Below are positions 23,336 through 36,900 of a DNA stretch of 64,000 nucleotides, piece by piece. Where the stretch lies: positions 66,845 to 130,844 of the forward strand of contig KB297741.1 in the NCBI GenBank assembly GCA_000328365.1, written 5' to 3'. Position 1 is the stretch's first letter. Each line of letters begins with the position of its first letter. A model generated the notes under the pieces. The model ran no database searches, was not told the origin of the DNA, and saw only the letters and a program-made list of their open reading frames with translations. The translations under genes and the position numbers were made by a program. Origin of the DNA: Capitella teleta. Its lineage: Eukaryota > Annelida > Polychaeta > Capitellidae.

Positions 23336-23651
23336 ATGGGCGACTATATGATCAAACGCAGTCTGGGTTTGGTATTGTGCTGTCTAGCGGTGACGGTTGC
23401 TAACATGCCTGATGCACAAGAAGCGTTGAATCGCTCCCTGACCAACGTACAGCATGTCTCTTCATATTATGGTTCGGAGAACTATCACAAGTGGCTACAA
23501 AAACAGTATCCGCTTCTCAACCTCAGTGATACTTCAAGTTTTGAATACCATCTCCTGACAATAGCAACACTGGAGCGTAATGTCAGTGATACCTTGTCCA
23601 TTATGTTCAACAACGCTCTGCGTGATCTCTGCTTGGATCTCAATCACCAAC
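23336..23651 (+). CDS. CRHR-like: CRF-receptor-like exon 1B: signal peptide and first hormone-domain cysteine
   Basis: ATG at 23336 opens 105 codons plus one base, ending at CAAC|GTGAGT (donor at 23652), phase 1. Residues 10-22 (LGLVLCCLAVTVA) form a signal-peptide core with two basic residues before it. Three N-x-S/T sites follow. The segment ends MFNNALRDLCLDLNHQ, and the cysteine (residue 99) stands 13 residues before the next hormone-domain cysteine, close to the 14 of human CRFR1. Joining exon 2 creates CAC (His). The extension before the first cysteine, roughly 75 residues after the signal peptide, is much longer than in vertebrate CRF receptors. The frame reads on into the intron to 23821, where it meets an assembly gap. 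Confidence 0.85.
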
Positions 23652-26600
23652 GTGAGTACTGTTTTGTTTTGTCGTGGTCATTCACCTCAGGTACCGTCCC
23701 TTCTGGTGACAGCTGCTCCTCATCATGTAGCAACAATGGTCACTTGATTGCAATAGGTCATTTGTCAATGTCGACGTCCGTTGTGAAACATGAGGCTCAA
23801 TCCGACACAGGAACTAAATAGANNNNNNNNNNNNNNNNNNNNNNNNNNNNNNNNNNNNNNNNNNNNNNNNNNACGTGCACTATATATACTTGCGTTTTAC
23901 ATTTTTAGTGTTTATTACCACCATTTTGCACTGGCCGTTTGACGCCATTTCTTCGGTTGTCATGCGAAGTTTTATTGTGAATGAAATCAACACTGCTTGA
24001 AGTGAGCGGTGAATCCTGATAAAAGCTCACCGTCTCCTTTCAATCCGCCGTATAGCTCAACATCATTATTATGAACATTATACCAAAGCAATATATTCCC
24101 AATCAGCTTGGTATGGAATTCAATTGAAACCCAATTCAATCGAACTGCGCTGTCTACGATTCGATTAGGGAAGCGACCCCTGGCGTGCCTAAACTTATAC
24201 ACACTTGACAAAATAATGGAAAAAAAACCCAAAAAAAACGACCAAATCCATTCTTGTATATTATAGTTAAAGAAATGTGTATTTCCTAATTGGAACTAGA
24301 TGTGTATTTCCTAATTGGAACTAAATGTGTATTTCCTAATTGGAACTAAATGTGTATTTCCTAATTGGAACTAAATGTGTATTTCCTAATTGGAACCTAT
24401 CAGGTTGCTCACTGTGAATTGAGAAATTTGCCTTTTGGGGAAATTTTCCCAAATTCTAGCCGAAAAGTGATTTTGTGTGTAAAGTAAGCTAGAGTGCGTC
24501 AATCCCCAACGAAACTGTACATATTCACTAGTGGAAGCCACAAGTGAATAAATCCGCTTCGTGTCCCTTTATTACGTAATCGACAGTAATTAAGTCATTA
24601 TGTCTTCGTCTTGTTGTGCGTCCTTATTGTTACGTAACATGTTGCATTGTTTCCTTATTTCATATTAATGCAGCTGCTCGATATTGTCATCGAAACCCAT
24701 TGGGACAGACTACAACAGCTGATCTACCTCATTGACATGGCTGGCCCCCATGGCAGATGAACTTAAAAAAACCCCGATTATACTATGACGGCGTTCCGAA
24801 ACATCTGACATAATTATGACTGAAGTACGTCATAGACCCTTCTATAATATGTGCATTTTTTTAGCAAGATTTTATTGTCCATTTATGGAATGAAAACTCC
24901 TGAAAATTCGAAGTGACTGGCTTGTGATTGCTTGCACGATTTCCGGAATCGAAGTGGAGATATTTGTTTATGTGATTATAAATTAACGGTGGGATTTACG
25001 TGTATAGGGGCTGTAATGAAGGCCATCGGGATGTATATTTTCTCGTGTATCTTTTGGTGTCTTTATGTATGCATTGCTCGCCATTGAACTATGGTACTTG
25101 CTTGCACGCTGAGCGAGTTGGACCTAAATCTGCGAGTGGAACCCAGTAGAACTAGGCTCATATTTTTGTTCGTGAACTCATTTTAAGTTTGCTCATTGAA
25201 AAACTGGTAAAAATTGTCAATGAAATCGACCCCATGTAGGTAATGCTACCGAGAACACCGCATGCAATGAACAAATATTCATAATTCTGTTCAGATCGCA
25301 CATTTATAAAGCGGACACAAAGCCATCGGAGTAGTGGTGTTTTGACTGATGACCATGTCATCGCCTTCAACGCATCACTTGACTTGATGCCACTTCGTCG
25401 ATGTCGTTCCATGAGCAACTATGGTTTATCTCCCTATTGACGCTATATATTGTTCAAAATCTTCAATATTCAAATGAAATCGTCAATTTCGATCGCTGCT
25501 CGTCTGAAATTCGAGTCCCACCAGACGTAATGCACACACGCGAGTAACTAGCAATGATAATATGACATCCAAAGCATACAATTTGTAATTAAGTAGGGAA
25601 GACCATAAATAGCTAGGGCCGGAAGTGAGGTGTCCATTTCATAAAATTCACATCATAGTGCACGAAGGGACGCGCACACGTAACGCCGATAATCGTTACG
25701 CGCACGTGCACGACTTTTGTGGAATACTCAGCATATGATAACACCATTCATCAGTTTACCCTATTTATATTGATAATCCAGCACGTGGCTTTAACGGCTC
25801 CAGACATTCATCAATCTATTTATAGCTCTTCTTAGATCATTGAACCAACAGAGAATTAATAGGAGTTAAAAATAAATTAAAATTGCATTACTCACCGTTC
25901 AATGCAAGTGTCAATCAATATATAATATATGGAATGAACATCGATTTTTTTTTTTTGTCACACATTGTGATTGTTTCTCTCCGTTATTTGCAATATTGTG
26001 TTGATTGTCGGTTGGCGGTTTCAACCGTCTATATAATAGCTGCCTTTCATAGCTGCTCTGTTGTGACTTTGTATTATAGATGTCCAGCGTATGGCTTATT
26101 GGCCCGCCCTCCACTGTCGAAATGGACCTTTTGTGTTGGACCAAATCTCGTATACGAGGCTATACGATAAAGCTCTTATAAAAGGTCTGTGATGGGAGAG
26201 CGAAGTCGAAGATATAGAGCTCTGGAAGCATAGTTTGGAATCATATTAGAAAAAAAAAATGAGGCGATGTATTTGGCTCAAGTTAAATGTCATCGACTGA
26301 GCGTGATTGTGCAAGTGATTAATTGTTGAATATATTAATAGATTGTAGTAAAATAGAATACATTGGCACTGATGGCCCAATGACCCCATAAGGTGAACAT
26401 CTGGGAATTGAGATGCAGTCGATCGGGTCGCATAACTCATAACCCGACGGAGTCGTACGAGCAGATTTCTTTTGCGGTTTGGACTCAACGATTCTCCTTC
26501 CGTTCACTGTCAGTGTAGCGAAGCATTACCTCTATGTGAATAGCTTGGTGTGTGCAGCGCAGTGCCTTTTAGTGTTATGGGTGGGAACTTCGACTCAGAT

Positions 26601-29600
26601 TGCCATATCAATCAGGAGATATGATTACGCAAGCAGTTATAGTTATATGCAAAATGAAGATTGATGTCAACATTTTCGCCAGAACAGACTCATAAATCCT
26701 TTGTGGTTCTTGTGTTTCATCATCCATTATTATGTTTCTGCGTTTAGCTCAATTATCCAAATATGACAACAATGTATAATAGTATAGTTCCTTCTTAGCG
26801 CTTCTATAAAATGCAATTATTAATAATGATAAAATTGTAAAGGTGAATGAGGACAGAATGTGAACATGTGTTACACAATCGGTAAAATTAGATCGATAGA
26901 GTGGCTGTAAAGGAAGTCAGGGACACTTGACAAAAATATAGACTAGATCTACTACATGGGCGAGGGGAACTTATTCTTGTTGAATAGAAAGTAATTCAAA
27001 ACTCGATCGCAAGGCTTACTTTTTATGGTGATATCGACGGTCATCGAAAATAGCACAACCGGCCGCAAGGGGGACACAATTCAAATCTGCCGGATGTGAA
27101 CTGCCGATTTCCATGCTAGAAATTGTTCATGAAATTGACCAGAAGGATCCGACGGTCACGGACTGGATCCAGTTGAGACCTCGCAGACCTGCAGGGGTGT
27201 CAAGTGAGGGGATGTTCATGACATCTGTGATCGGAGTGGATTTGCAAGGTATCCCGAGTCCAAGGATTTGTGCCGGCCTATGTTCCTTCATCAACGTCAA
27301 TTTTGCCGGGGAGCTCAGCCAATCAGAGAAGAAGAAAAAAATCCCCGAGTTCGAGGGGCTGATCGGTGTGGCTTGTGACTGTGACATACTAGTATACTTC
27401 GTTATAATTTATTAGTACGGCTGGGCACTATGTATGACTCTCTATGATGTATCATGCCGGATAAAGAACCCTTGGGATCTATCGATAATCGTGTAGGTCA
27501 TGCTTTCGTGCCCGCACCACACGAGAGAGCTTGGAGAAGCCATCAATCCCAATTATAATCATGCTCGTTGTCCTACAAAGACCTGTTGTCGGGTTTGTCA
27601 TCGGCTCCCGTGTTTGAGGTTCGGATGTCAGTTCGTGATCCATGGGCTAAACTTTCTTACCGTTCAAATTGCCGGAGCTGGGTGAGGAGTCTGGTTTAGA
27701 CCACACAGATTACAAGGACACATTGTTTCTGGTGTGGACTCGGATGCAGATCCAGCACCTGAACTGATGCATAACTAACCCAAGAATTACGATAAATTGT
27801 TTGTTGAAAATTAACGTTAACTTGTTCTTGTTCTTCCGATTCGCGATACCGTCTACTGGGACTTAATTATTATTTAACAGGTATACACTAATCACCATTT
27901 ATTTATGACTCCAACTGGGAACTTGTGTCTCTTGATGACGATATATTTTGCGTTTCGTTGAAACACTATGGATATGAAATTCTCTACCAAGAGAGTTACG
28001 GAATTCTCTACCAAAAGAGTTACGAGTGCCGCAGCCATCGCCGTCCTTCAAGGAGACATAGAAGACTTTTATGTTTCGTCAGTGTTACATACCCAAATAT
28101 TTTAATTCATATCGTAGCATTCTGAGTATGTAAATAATATTATTACGTCTGAGGATGTTCCAGTGCAGTGAGTTTTTTTATAAAAAATAAATAAATAAAT
28201 AAATAAATAATTAATGAATTGTTATTATTACTATTATTATTATTAATATTATTATTAATATTAATATTATTATTATTATTACTATTATTATTATTACTAT
28301 TATTATTATTAATATTAATATTGATATTAATATTAATATTAATCTGTTATCCGCATCACGATCGAAAAGCTCGTGTGACCTTTCTGCTGATTGGGTAACG
28401 CATGTATTTATGCATAATATGAGATTTAAATAGTAATAATTACGAGTCTGCATACATAACAAAAGTTCGGTCAGATTTTGATTTAATATTTATTTTTTCT
28501 AATTTATTATTGATTTTTCCTTTAGCAAGCATCACAAAAACTTAATGCTTATATAGAGGTCACGTGATTTGTCAGAATTGAAGCCAAATTTAAGGTGAAT
28601 TCGCCGTGCGAACAGCTCAATGAAACTTGGCACGCGGGTGCTTTGTGCTATAAATAGCCTATAATAGTCTCCTTAAATCCCCAAGCTTCCGTGATTGGGC
28701 GCTTTAACGTTTCGCAGTCATTCTAGTACTTCTATTGTACGCATGCTCCGACTCTTTTAATTTATCTTCACTTCAAAGCTGTGGCTTTCGTGTTTTTTTT
28801 AAGTTGAAATGAGATAAAAATATAACATAAGATGATTTGATTTAGTTTAATTAATCTACATTTGAACTTATGATTGTATTAATTGACATTAATTTATTTT
28901 TCTCGATTTTGCTCAAACTCTTATACATGTACATTGTATTTTAATCAAACTGTAAGTTATCAATTATTTAGGAGGTAAGATCAAGCACCTACAACAAAGT
29001 AATGTATTTATATCGGACACACATCACAGCAATCAATATATGTATACAAACAGCTGAATTAAATAATCATCGAGAAAAGGTAAGCTGAATAATACGCAGA
29101 TCCAATTAGTGATAATTAGTGATAATTAGTGTAATTTCAAAGGCTGGGAAATGAAATTACAATACATTGTTACAAAGTCATTTAATTAAAAAAATAAAAA
29201 ACCCGTACTTCTATAGATCATTTCTTATACGAAGGTTCAAGTAAGAGCCAAGCAAACGACTCAAAGTAATTAAGGCTAACTTTTATAATAGCCAGTTGGC
29301 ACCTTGAGGCATTATATGCTGAGCAATCAAGCTAAGTAACAAATTTACCCGGAAAAAGCACCACTTTTTTCTTTTGCCCCCAACGACGTCGTCGCTGTGC
29401 AAATGGCGGGGGGGGGGGGGGCGGGGTCCAAACCCCAAAAAACCCTCGGCTTACTTCCCTTGTGGCTTCCCTGTAATTAGACCGTCGATTGCAAAGGTGT
29501 CACTTCCAGCAGCATTGTTGGTCACCAGAGAATACCTGATTTTAGTCCCGGTTTCATGTGTTTCTTCTGATTGCCCAGTGTCTTGGGAGTTACGCATGTC

Positions 29601-32600
29601 ATACTGTGTCATACGTACACTATCAGTCTCCATTATAGATTGCACCAAGTGGCTTTCTCTCGGCGAGTTGTGGCGAATGGATAATGGACGGGAAAATTAT
29701 GAATAATCCTCATGATAGGACTGTATGTTGAGTCGAGTGATTCTGAGTGAATGTGATTTAATTGTGTAAGACATGATAGGGTGCGTGAAGTTTATTTTAA
29801 GAATTTGTTAAGAAAGTTTTGGCAATAACTTCAGCGCTTAGGGTTGTGCTCTTTTATGTATTACATGAATGTGCATGCATGTTTTCATGGCACACAATGA
29901 GGTCAAAGGTCACCATTATGCATAATACGTTGAACACACAAGAGCGTTTTCAATTGCTTATCTCTCTCTCTCATTTAGCTTCTTTTTTTAAAATTTCCTT
30001 TGATTCTAGAGATTAGACATATGGCTCAATTCATGTGCAATGCGGTGCTATATATCTTTAATGGATGCCACACAGATTGTGATATTTAGTGAAGATAACC
30101 ACTACGCATAATTATTCGTGCGATGCCTTACTCTAGCAATGTAATTTAGAATACTGCGACAGTAATTTCGGCTGTCAACTATTCGTTAAAGGAGATTTCG
30201 CTCTCAATAAATCAACAAAAATCTTCAAAAATGTAAATAGATCATGTGAGTGTGAACTTCTTTGTTGGGCGTGATTTCGTGGGGAAAAAAAACTCAGCCC
30301 TAACCAGTATGCTAAGCCTAATAGGGCACCCACCTATTATGTATGCATGGAACAATCAGTGCAAATATCAAATAGCAACCAATTGCATCAAATAGCATTG
30401 CAACGCCAACAGCCCATGGCCATGCAATAAGTCTGAATGCCACAATTAACACCGAGCCATGTCCCATTACGTAACCTTAGCGCATGCCACCCCTGCCTCC
30501 TGCCCAGCTGGCCAATGCCACATGCGACCCCCAACGGCCACTAAAGCATCATCCTCTTCCTCCGACGTACATCACATTACCTTATGTACCTTATGATGAT
30601 GTATTTATCCTCTCACGACTCACGGCGATGTGACCCGCGGAGAAGATGGCTGAGTCTTATGAGCACATTGGCCCTCCTGGCGTACCATGTACTGAAATCG
30701 TCGTTTTGTCATCGGTGATCTTCAACCGCAATTGAAGTATCCCAGTTGTATCTAATCAAATTAAGAATTGGGGTTTGGGCCTTCTTTACTATTTGCCACC
30801 AGGAACGATTTATATACATGATTATATAATAATATGTAATTATATGATATATTAGGGAGTTATATAAACTTGGCGATTGGATGTTTATGAACTTCAAAGA
30901 ATTTCAAAGTATATGTGCAATACTGTTTTTGCTTTTAATAAGATACAAATATATGTACTGCAACTAGGGTATCGAAATAGGAGTCTGAAGAAAGGAAAAG
31001 AAAAAGAAAACCAGGAAACGGTAACAAAACAATGTAGGCAAAGAAAATCACATAGCACATCTAGTACATCCAGGAAAAAAATAATAGAAAAGTGAAAATG
31101 GGGTCAAAGATAAAACAGTGAAGAAGGAATAACAAAAACATAGAAGACCGAGAGAAATGGGATTATTTGATTCCAATCAACTGGTCCGACAGAAGACGCA
31201 TGAGAGGTTTGTATAATATACTTATTTATCCGCACGTTTGCTCACACCTTTACCTGGCTACTATTTAGTTATAATTACGCAGCATCGCGTTTCACGCACA
31301 GTTTCTACCGCGATAATGCACCTCAATATTGAGCCAATTATTGCCAATTTACCCCTTTATAGATGCATGGTATTTTTCACAGGAATAATTATTGTTTCAG
31401 TGGCTATTTTTCGATCCGCATTTGCTTCTGCGGTCACCGTTGGTGCAACTAAGCTCAACCACATGAAACAAGTCAGCGTTGTTGCTGCTTGTTTGCTTTC
31501 TCAGAAGCACGTTTGCTGTCGTACAGGAGAGGTTAGCCATCCATCTAAAAGACTCGATTTGTTGGAGAAAACCGAATTGCCTGACCTCGAAAGACGATCG
31601 TACATTTGCATTACTGAAATCTGAGGCCAAAGCTCAGCACTCACTAGGATAATTATTATCCAAACCATATCAAATTTAGTCTGCAACAGCGTATGTATGA
31701 ATCTTTCATTGCCTGTGTATATATTAAAATACCGACTATGGTTAAGGTATTTAGCTTGGAGATTTATGATGTCACGATGCTATGAAAACCAATTACAATT
31801 TAATACCACATAATGGCTACCTTTTGTTTAAAAGTTTCTGATTCGTGAGAGAAGAGGTCATGAACTCCTGTGGCATCCAACAGCGCAATTAGGCCTAGCA
31901 CTGTGTACTAATATCCATTGTGGTATGCTGATGAAAAAAAAAATATCGATAAAAGATAAATCCCCAGGCTTCAATCTTGGCGCCCGTACCACCCGAATGG
32001 ATTGGGTGGAACCGTAAAACCTAATATTTCCTCGCAACGAAAGAAACTTTCCACCTCATGCACTTCTTCTAATCGATGAGAAATACAAAAGGAAATCAGA
32101 CTCAACCTGAGACCCTCTCATAACCACGAGAGGAGAGAGGTGTATTCGAATCGTTTCCACATTTGGACAAAGATACTAAAACATTGATCAATAATTCTGG
32201 GAACTTGGGGCTGCAAAGGTATTGTTCCCAAGTGGATGCTTTGCAAGTTGCTGGCCATTATATGAACATTTGCGATTGTAAAACTTTTTGTGGTGATTCC
32301 AGGAGGTCTGCATTGTAACCAACATACACCATGGTTCACAGGTCGCAAATGGGGCAGTCTTAATGTATCGAGCAACAATGTCGTCGAACTATTTGTTTGG
32401 TGTGCCTGTTGACTGATTGTGGTGCCTGGATATCGGGCTTTGTCACATGTTAAGCAGGGTAGGCCTACGCGAAATCATGTATTCTAGATATGATAATGAT
32501 CAACGATTGTTTGATATACTAAGAAGTATTAGCATCAACCTACCCTTAGCCTGTATGCTAGTGTTAAACCATAAGGCTCGTACGTGTACAGATAACAAAA

Positions 32601-33920
32601 TAAAGAGTGCGTATATTAAAGCCGTTTTCTTCATCTGGTAGCACAAAGAACTAAATTAGCTTCCATGGTTCACTGGATTATCCACTAATGTATGTTTAAT
32701 TATGTGTAGCCTCGCATCTTGTAAAACCTTACTGGCATACCCACAAATGAACAGGTGACCCTAGCAAAGATTTGCAAAGCTAGTTATGAGAAGAAACATG
32801 TCTGTTAGGTTGAACGTCATTAGAGACAACGAGCGACACGTGGGCAATGAAAGGATCTTTTGCAAACGGCACGAAACTCAAACTCGCAGATAATCTGGAA
32901 ATAGCTTACCTACCATATATTACAAGTACAATTCAGATTATCTTGTAATTGACTAATTGCACGTGTACATGTACATTAGAGCACAGCATAATAATTGAAC
33001 GTTCAGATAGACAGTAGTCTCAATTTAAAAGACCATAGCTGCTAATCCCTTATAATGCTTAAAAAACATATACTTCTTTTTAAATTATGGTATCTTAGTG
33101 GTATTAGTTAGAGTTTACGGAGCGACACTTGCCAAGTGTGGGTTGAATGGCGTTTCCATGGAGAGAGGGGGGGAGGGGTCTGAGACTGACTTATCACCAT
33201 GCATAGAACGCAGCGATTCAATTAGGATGCATTGCAAGGCGATGAGCCATGAAAGGCTGGGCATGGATATTAAGCTCCTAGGGGAACGGCGGGAGGGGAG
33301 GGGACCTGGGAGGGCTGCACGTGGATCACTCTGATTCCGCACACAACATAATGAAATACCTGGATGGTTCACCCATATAATTCTGAGTTTAGCATTTAAG
33401 CTGCCTTATCATGAATTGGTGATACCAATTATTTTCTGTCATAACTTGCTTTCAAATCACCAGATGAGTTAATTGCGTACACGGCATACGATATTACCCT
33501 GTTAAATAGTGTCTGCCTTATCCAACAAAGCAGTAAAAACAATATTATGGTTAGCACAACAATATCACTGTATCTATAATTTTGTGTGTATGTGTGATCT
33601 TGATTATACGCTTCTAATTAAGTGTTGATATCGCAGCAAAAGAAGAGAGTTACCAATGTGGTAAATGGGCTGTATTCATGCACGCAAATTGCCTCTTATT
33701 TTCCGCTCTTGGTAGCCGATTATCCCGCTTCTGAGTTTTAAGCCTGCGATTTGTCGTTAGAATCTCAACCAGGTCCCTACGTCGTAACGGATTGCTGAGA
33801 AGGCAGGCGATGATCGCGGTCTTGGGAAGGTTATAGCGCAGCGAAAGCCCCTCAAAGACCGGTGTTGATGACAACGTCATTCTAAGGATAATGACTTCAG
33901 TTTTCATCAACGCGTTTGGC

Positions 33921-33951
<31 letters not shown>

Positions 33952-36900
33952 CCAGCATGAAGACATATGGATCCATATTCAGTTTATCTACTTTACGAGG
34001 GTAAGCTCAGTGACTGTAGATTGTGTAATAAAAATATAGATTACAAAACAAGTTCCTTGGGTCAAGTCTACGTCTGTGAATTAGTGGTTCTTAAAATATA
34101 CTTTGATCTCCGAGAATAAAAAGTTTATTTATGGTTGATTGTGCAGCCTATTTCGGATCAGTTATTTATCCTCGCAGCTTTGCTCTTTTCTATTACTTCC
34201 ATATAACCCCAAGATCACGGTGTGAGAATTTACCTCCTATAAGTCAGCCCACTTCACGAGAACCACCGACGCCTATTGTCCTTGTGGTTGTCGACATTGG
34301 GACAAACAACTTTATGCTCTTTAATATGTACGATGACGCCATTATCATGAGAATCAGACACCGTTGAGAGGCAGATGTAGGTCTTCTGTTGGCGGCCAGA
34401 ATGGCACAAAAACAAAGCACAATCTTGTTGACGTGAGGAAACGTCTGCGTAATTAATCCATGTCTCGTCTCTCAAATTGTTCCGAGCCAGCTCGACAATT
34501 CGGTCGGCTGTACGACTCTGGGTGTTCCATCATCTCGAGTGCTATGCCTCTAAGCGATTAAAGCAATCGATCCATCAACGACAAGTGGTCAAGACCTTTA
34601 ATTGGATCTAAAGTTATGGGATTAAGTCGTTTGTTATAGGTGTGTGTATACGCGGTGGACATGGCATGTATATTTATATACGTGATTCTGGTTGAAGGTA
34701 GATCATAAGAGTAATGGCGTTTGATTCTCATAGCACTAATTCTCCTCCACCTCCACCCCAGAGGTCTTCCTGCGAAAATTAAGTGCTTCCGGGGTGCATG
34801 TATCCGAGGTGTCGCGTTAAGTCGGGATCTAATTATCCTGATGCTCTATTCATCAAATCTATTGCCGTGTTGTCTTCCTCTACTGACTTTTGAATATTCA
34901 TTATATTATAATGATATTAATATTCATCCGGGTATATAATCCAACATGATTGATGGCTGTGTTTCTGATCCATTGCATGCATTCTGATGTCTGAAATCTT
35001 AAGCTGTAATAAATTGACCACATATACGATGTCAATGCGATTGGCTAATTATCGTTGACCTCAGCCACCCACCACGGCCCTGGCTGTTACGCAGTCCCTT
35101 TAAAATTACTAGATGGTTGAGCCTTAAAAGCAGCATCACCCATAGCCCTATACTATGGCTGATCCCGATCGCCCGTGGATCAGCCCTACCATGTCATGTG
35201 TAAAAATGAGTACATTTATTACAATTTTAGGCTTCCAGGTTACCTTACAATTTTCACACAAATAATCCGCCAAAAATAACAGCGTCCATGCTTTAGCTCG
35301 TTCTGATTGAAATTTCGCACCTTTCTTGGAAATCAGGCCGGCGTCGTACAAAAAGTTGAAAACGAATTATTTCTAGAAGAGTCAACAACTATTGACGTGA
35401 GATATGATTAGAATGGATATTTTGTGATGTATTCACGAGAAATTTAGTAGACTATTGCAAAATTATTGTTGTTGAAAGACGATTTTTCATAACGATAGGC
35501 GAGCTTAATATGGCAGACTTTATGCCGCATATTTGATAGGCCTACATCACACCCATGTCAACATTGTGAGATTCTTAGCACGCTTTTTCCATCCGTGTCA
35601 CTTGCTATAACGAGTTGCATATTAGGGCTCTACACGTTGCAAAGAAGTGCACTCGTGATATTGTTGGCTGTCTCTCTCAAGCGTCGTCACAAACTAGTCT
35701 TTCTGAAAAATCAAATGTTTTATGTGATGTGGTTTTCTTTCAAGGGTCATAGTCTCTCCGTGAAAGGGAATTGGTAATTTAATTTCCTGAGGCTCCAACC
35801 TCATTTGTTTCAGCTTGAATCGAAGCGATCTCCCTCGAGACTCTCCGCGAACGATGTGGGTCGAGTTTCTTTGAGATATTCAGCTGTTTGCATTTCTCTG
35901 GTGCTTTCCGCGTTTGTTGGAAATTTAACCTACCGACTTTTAACGTATCACTTATCCGAGTCATCTCTCTAAACTGTGATTCTTTTACCTTGTGTGGATT
36001 CTGATGGCAGAATCATATAGCACCGAGATCCTGATTTCAACACTGGTTTCGTAACACTACAAATGCGTTCATGTTAAAAACCTTTGAAGTGAGTGAGTGC
36101 GGTTGATCTACGGTATTACTAAACCATTGCTAAACCAGGTTTACTGTGCTATTAGATTCGGCCATTACAGTCCACGTGTGAGCTGTATTGATACCATGAT
36201 ATGGTATGACACAAGTGTGTTTCATATTATGAAACACACTTGTTGATAACAGGTATTCATGTGCACGAACCAGCGGTGAGCGATTACCGAGAATGTTGTT
36301 TCTAATGATGGACGCTATTAATTAGTCGCGCTTAGTGAAATGGAATTTCGCGTGTTGGTCCTTGAATTGGGCGAGGGGGGATCGAGGGAATTTTGGGGAA
36401 TGGGGTATTACGATACATTTTAGATCCCTGGTACCACCGCAATCTCTCCTTCAGACGTTGCAATTGGACCCGTCATCAGGTGATTGAAAAGCTGAATTGC
36501 CAGCCGATTACTGCGGAAGCCATGGTGCATATCGAACCAAGGGGCCACAAAAGCTCTAGAAATTGCATATCCTAGAATCACAAATGATGCAGAATTTGCC
36601 ACATCAGTATGTGCCTCTATATAGCACCTAAACCACACGCTGCATCATAATGGTGCTAATTGTGCACTCAAAAACTCAGAAGATGGGCTATCGAGTGTAA
36701 TGGATTGTGCCTCATCAGTCACGGAAGCCACGCTCAATTTTGTTGTTTGCTTGTTTTTTTGTTTGTTTTTTGTTTGTTTTTATTACTTTTTTTTTCTTTT
36801 CTTCTTCTGAACTAGGTGCCTGATATAATCCAGGGGATTCATAGGATAACAGGATATCGTAAAAACTCGCTTATAAATGCATCCTGAGCTTAGAGGAGGA

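Larger units (their letters stand above)
28343..31942. other. Intronic stretch
   Basis: Mostly AT-rich unique DNA. It includes a tandem ATAATTAGTG triplet near 29110-29133, a G-run at 29406-29426, and a minus-strand cadherin-like frame described separately. An ATG-led 29-codon frame at about 30647 and a 128-codon frame at 31238-31624 without ATG start are not recognised. Confidence 0.4.
32023..36190. other. Intronic stretch
   Basis: No gene recognised. It includes a GC-rich patch (33100-33330) with G-quadruplex potential, a T29 run (33921-33949) and a short stem (GGCTGATCC / GGATCAGCC, 35157-35185). Confidence 0.45.

Noticed and set aside
25676-25702. GC-rich CGTAACG / CGTTACG hairpin as a functional RNA
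   Set aside because: The stem is only seven perfect pairs; too short to claim a structure.
31238-31624. A 128-codon open frame with a hydrophobic stretch
   Set aside because: It begins at TTG, the opposite strand is partly open too, and nothing matches a known family.
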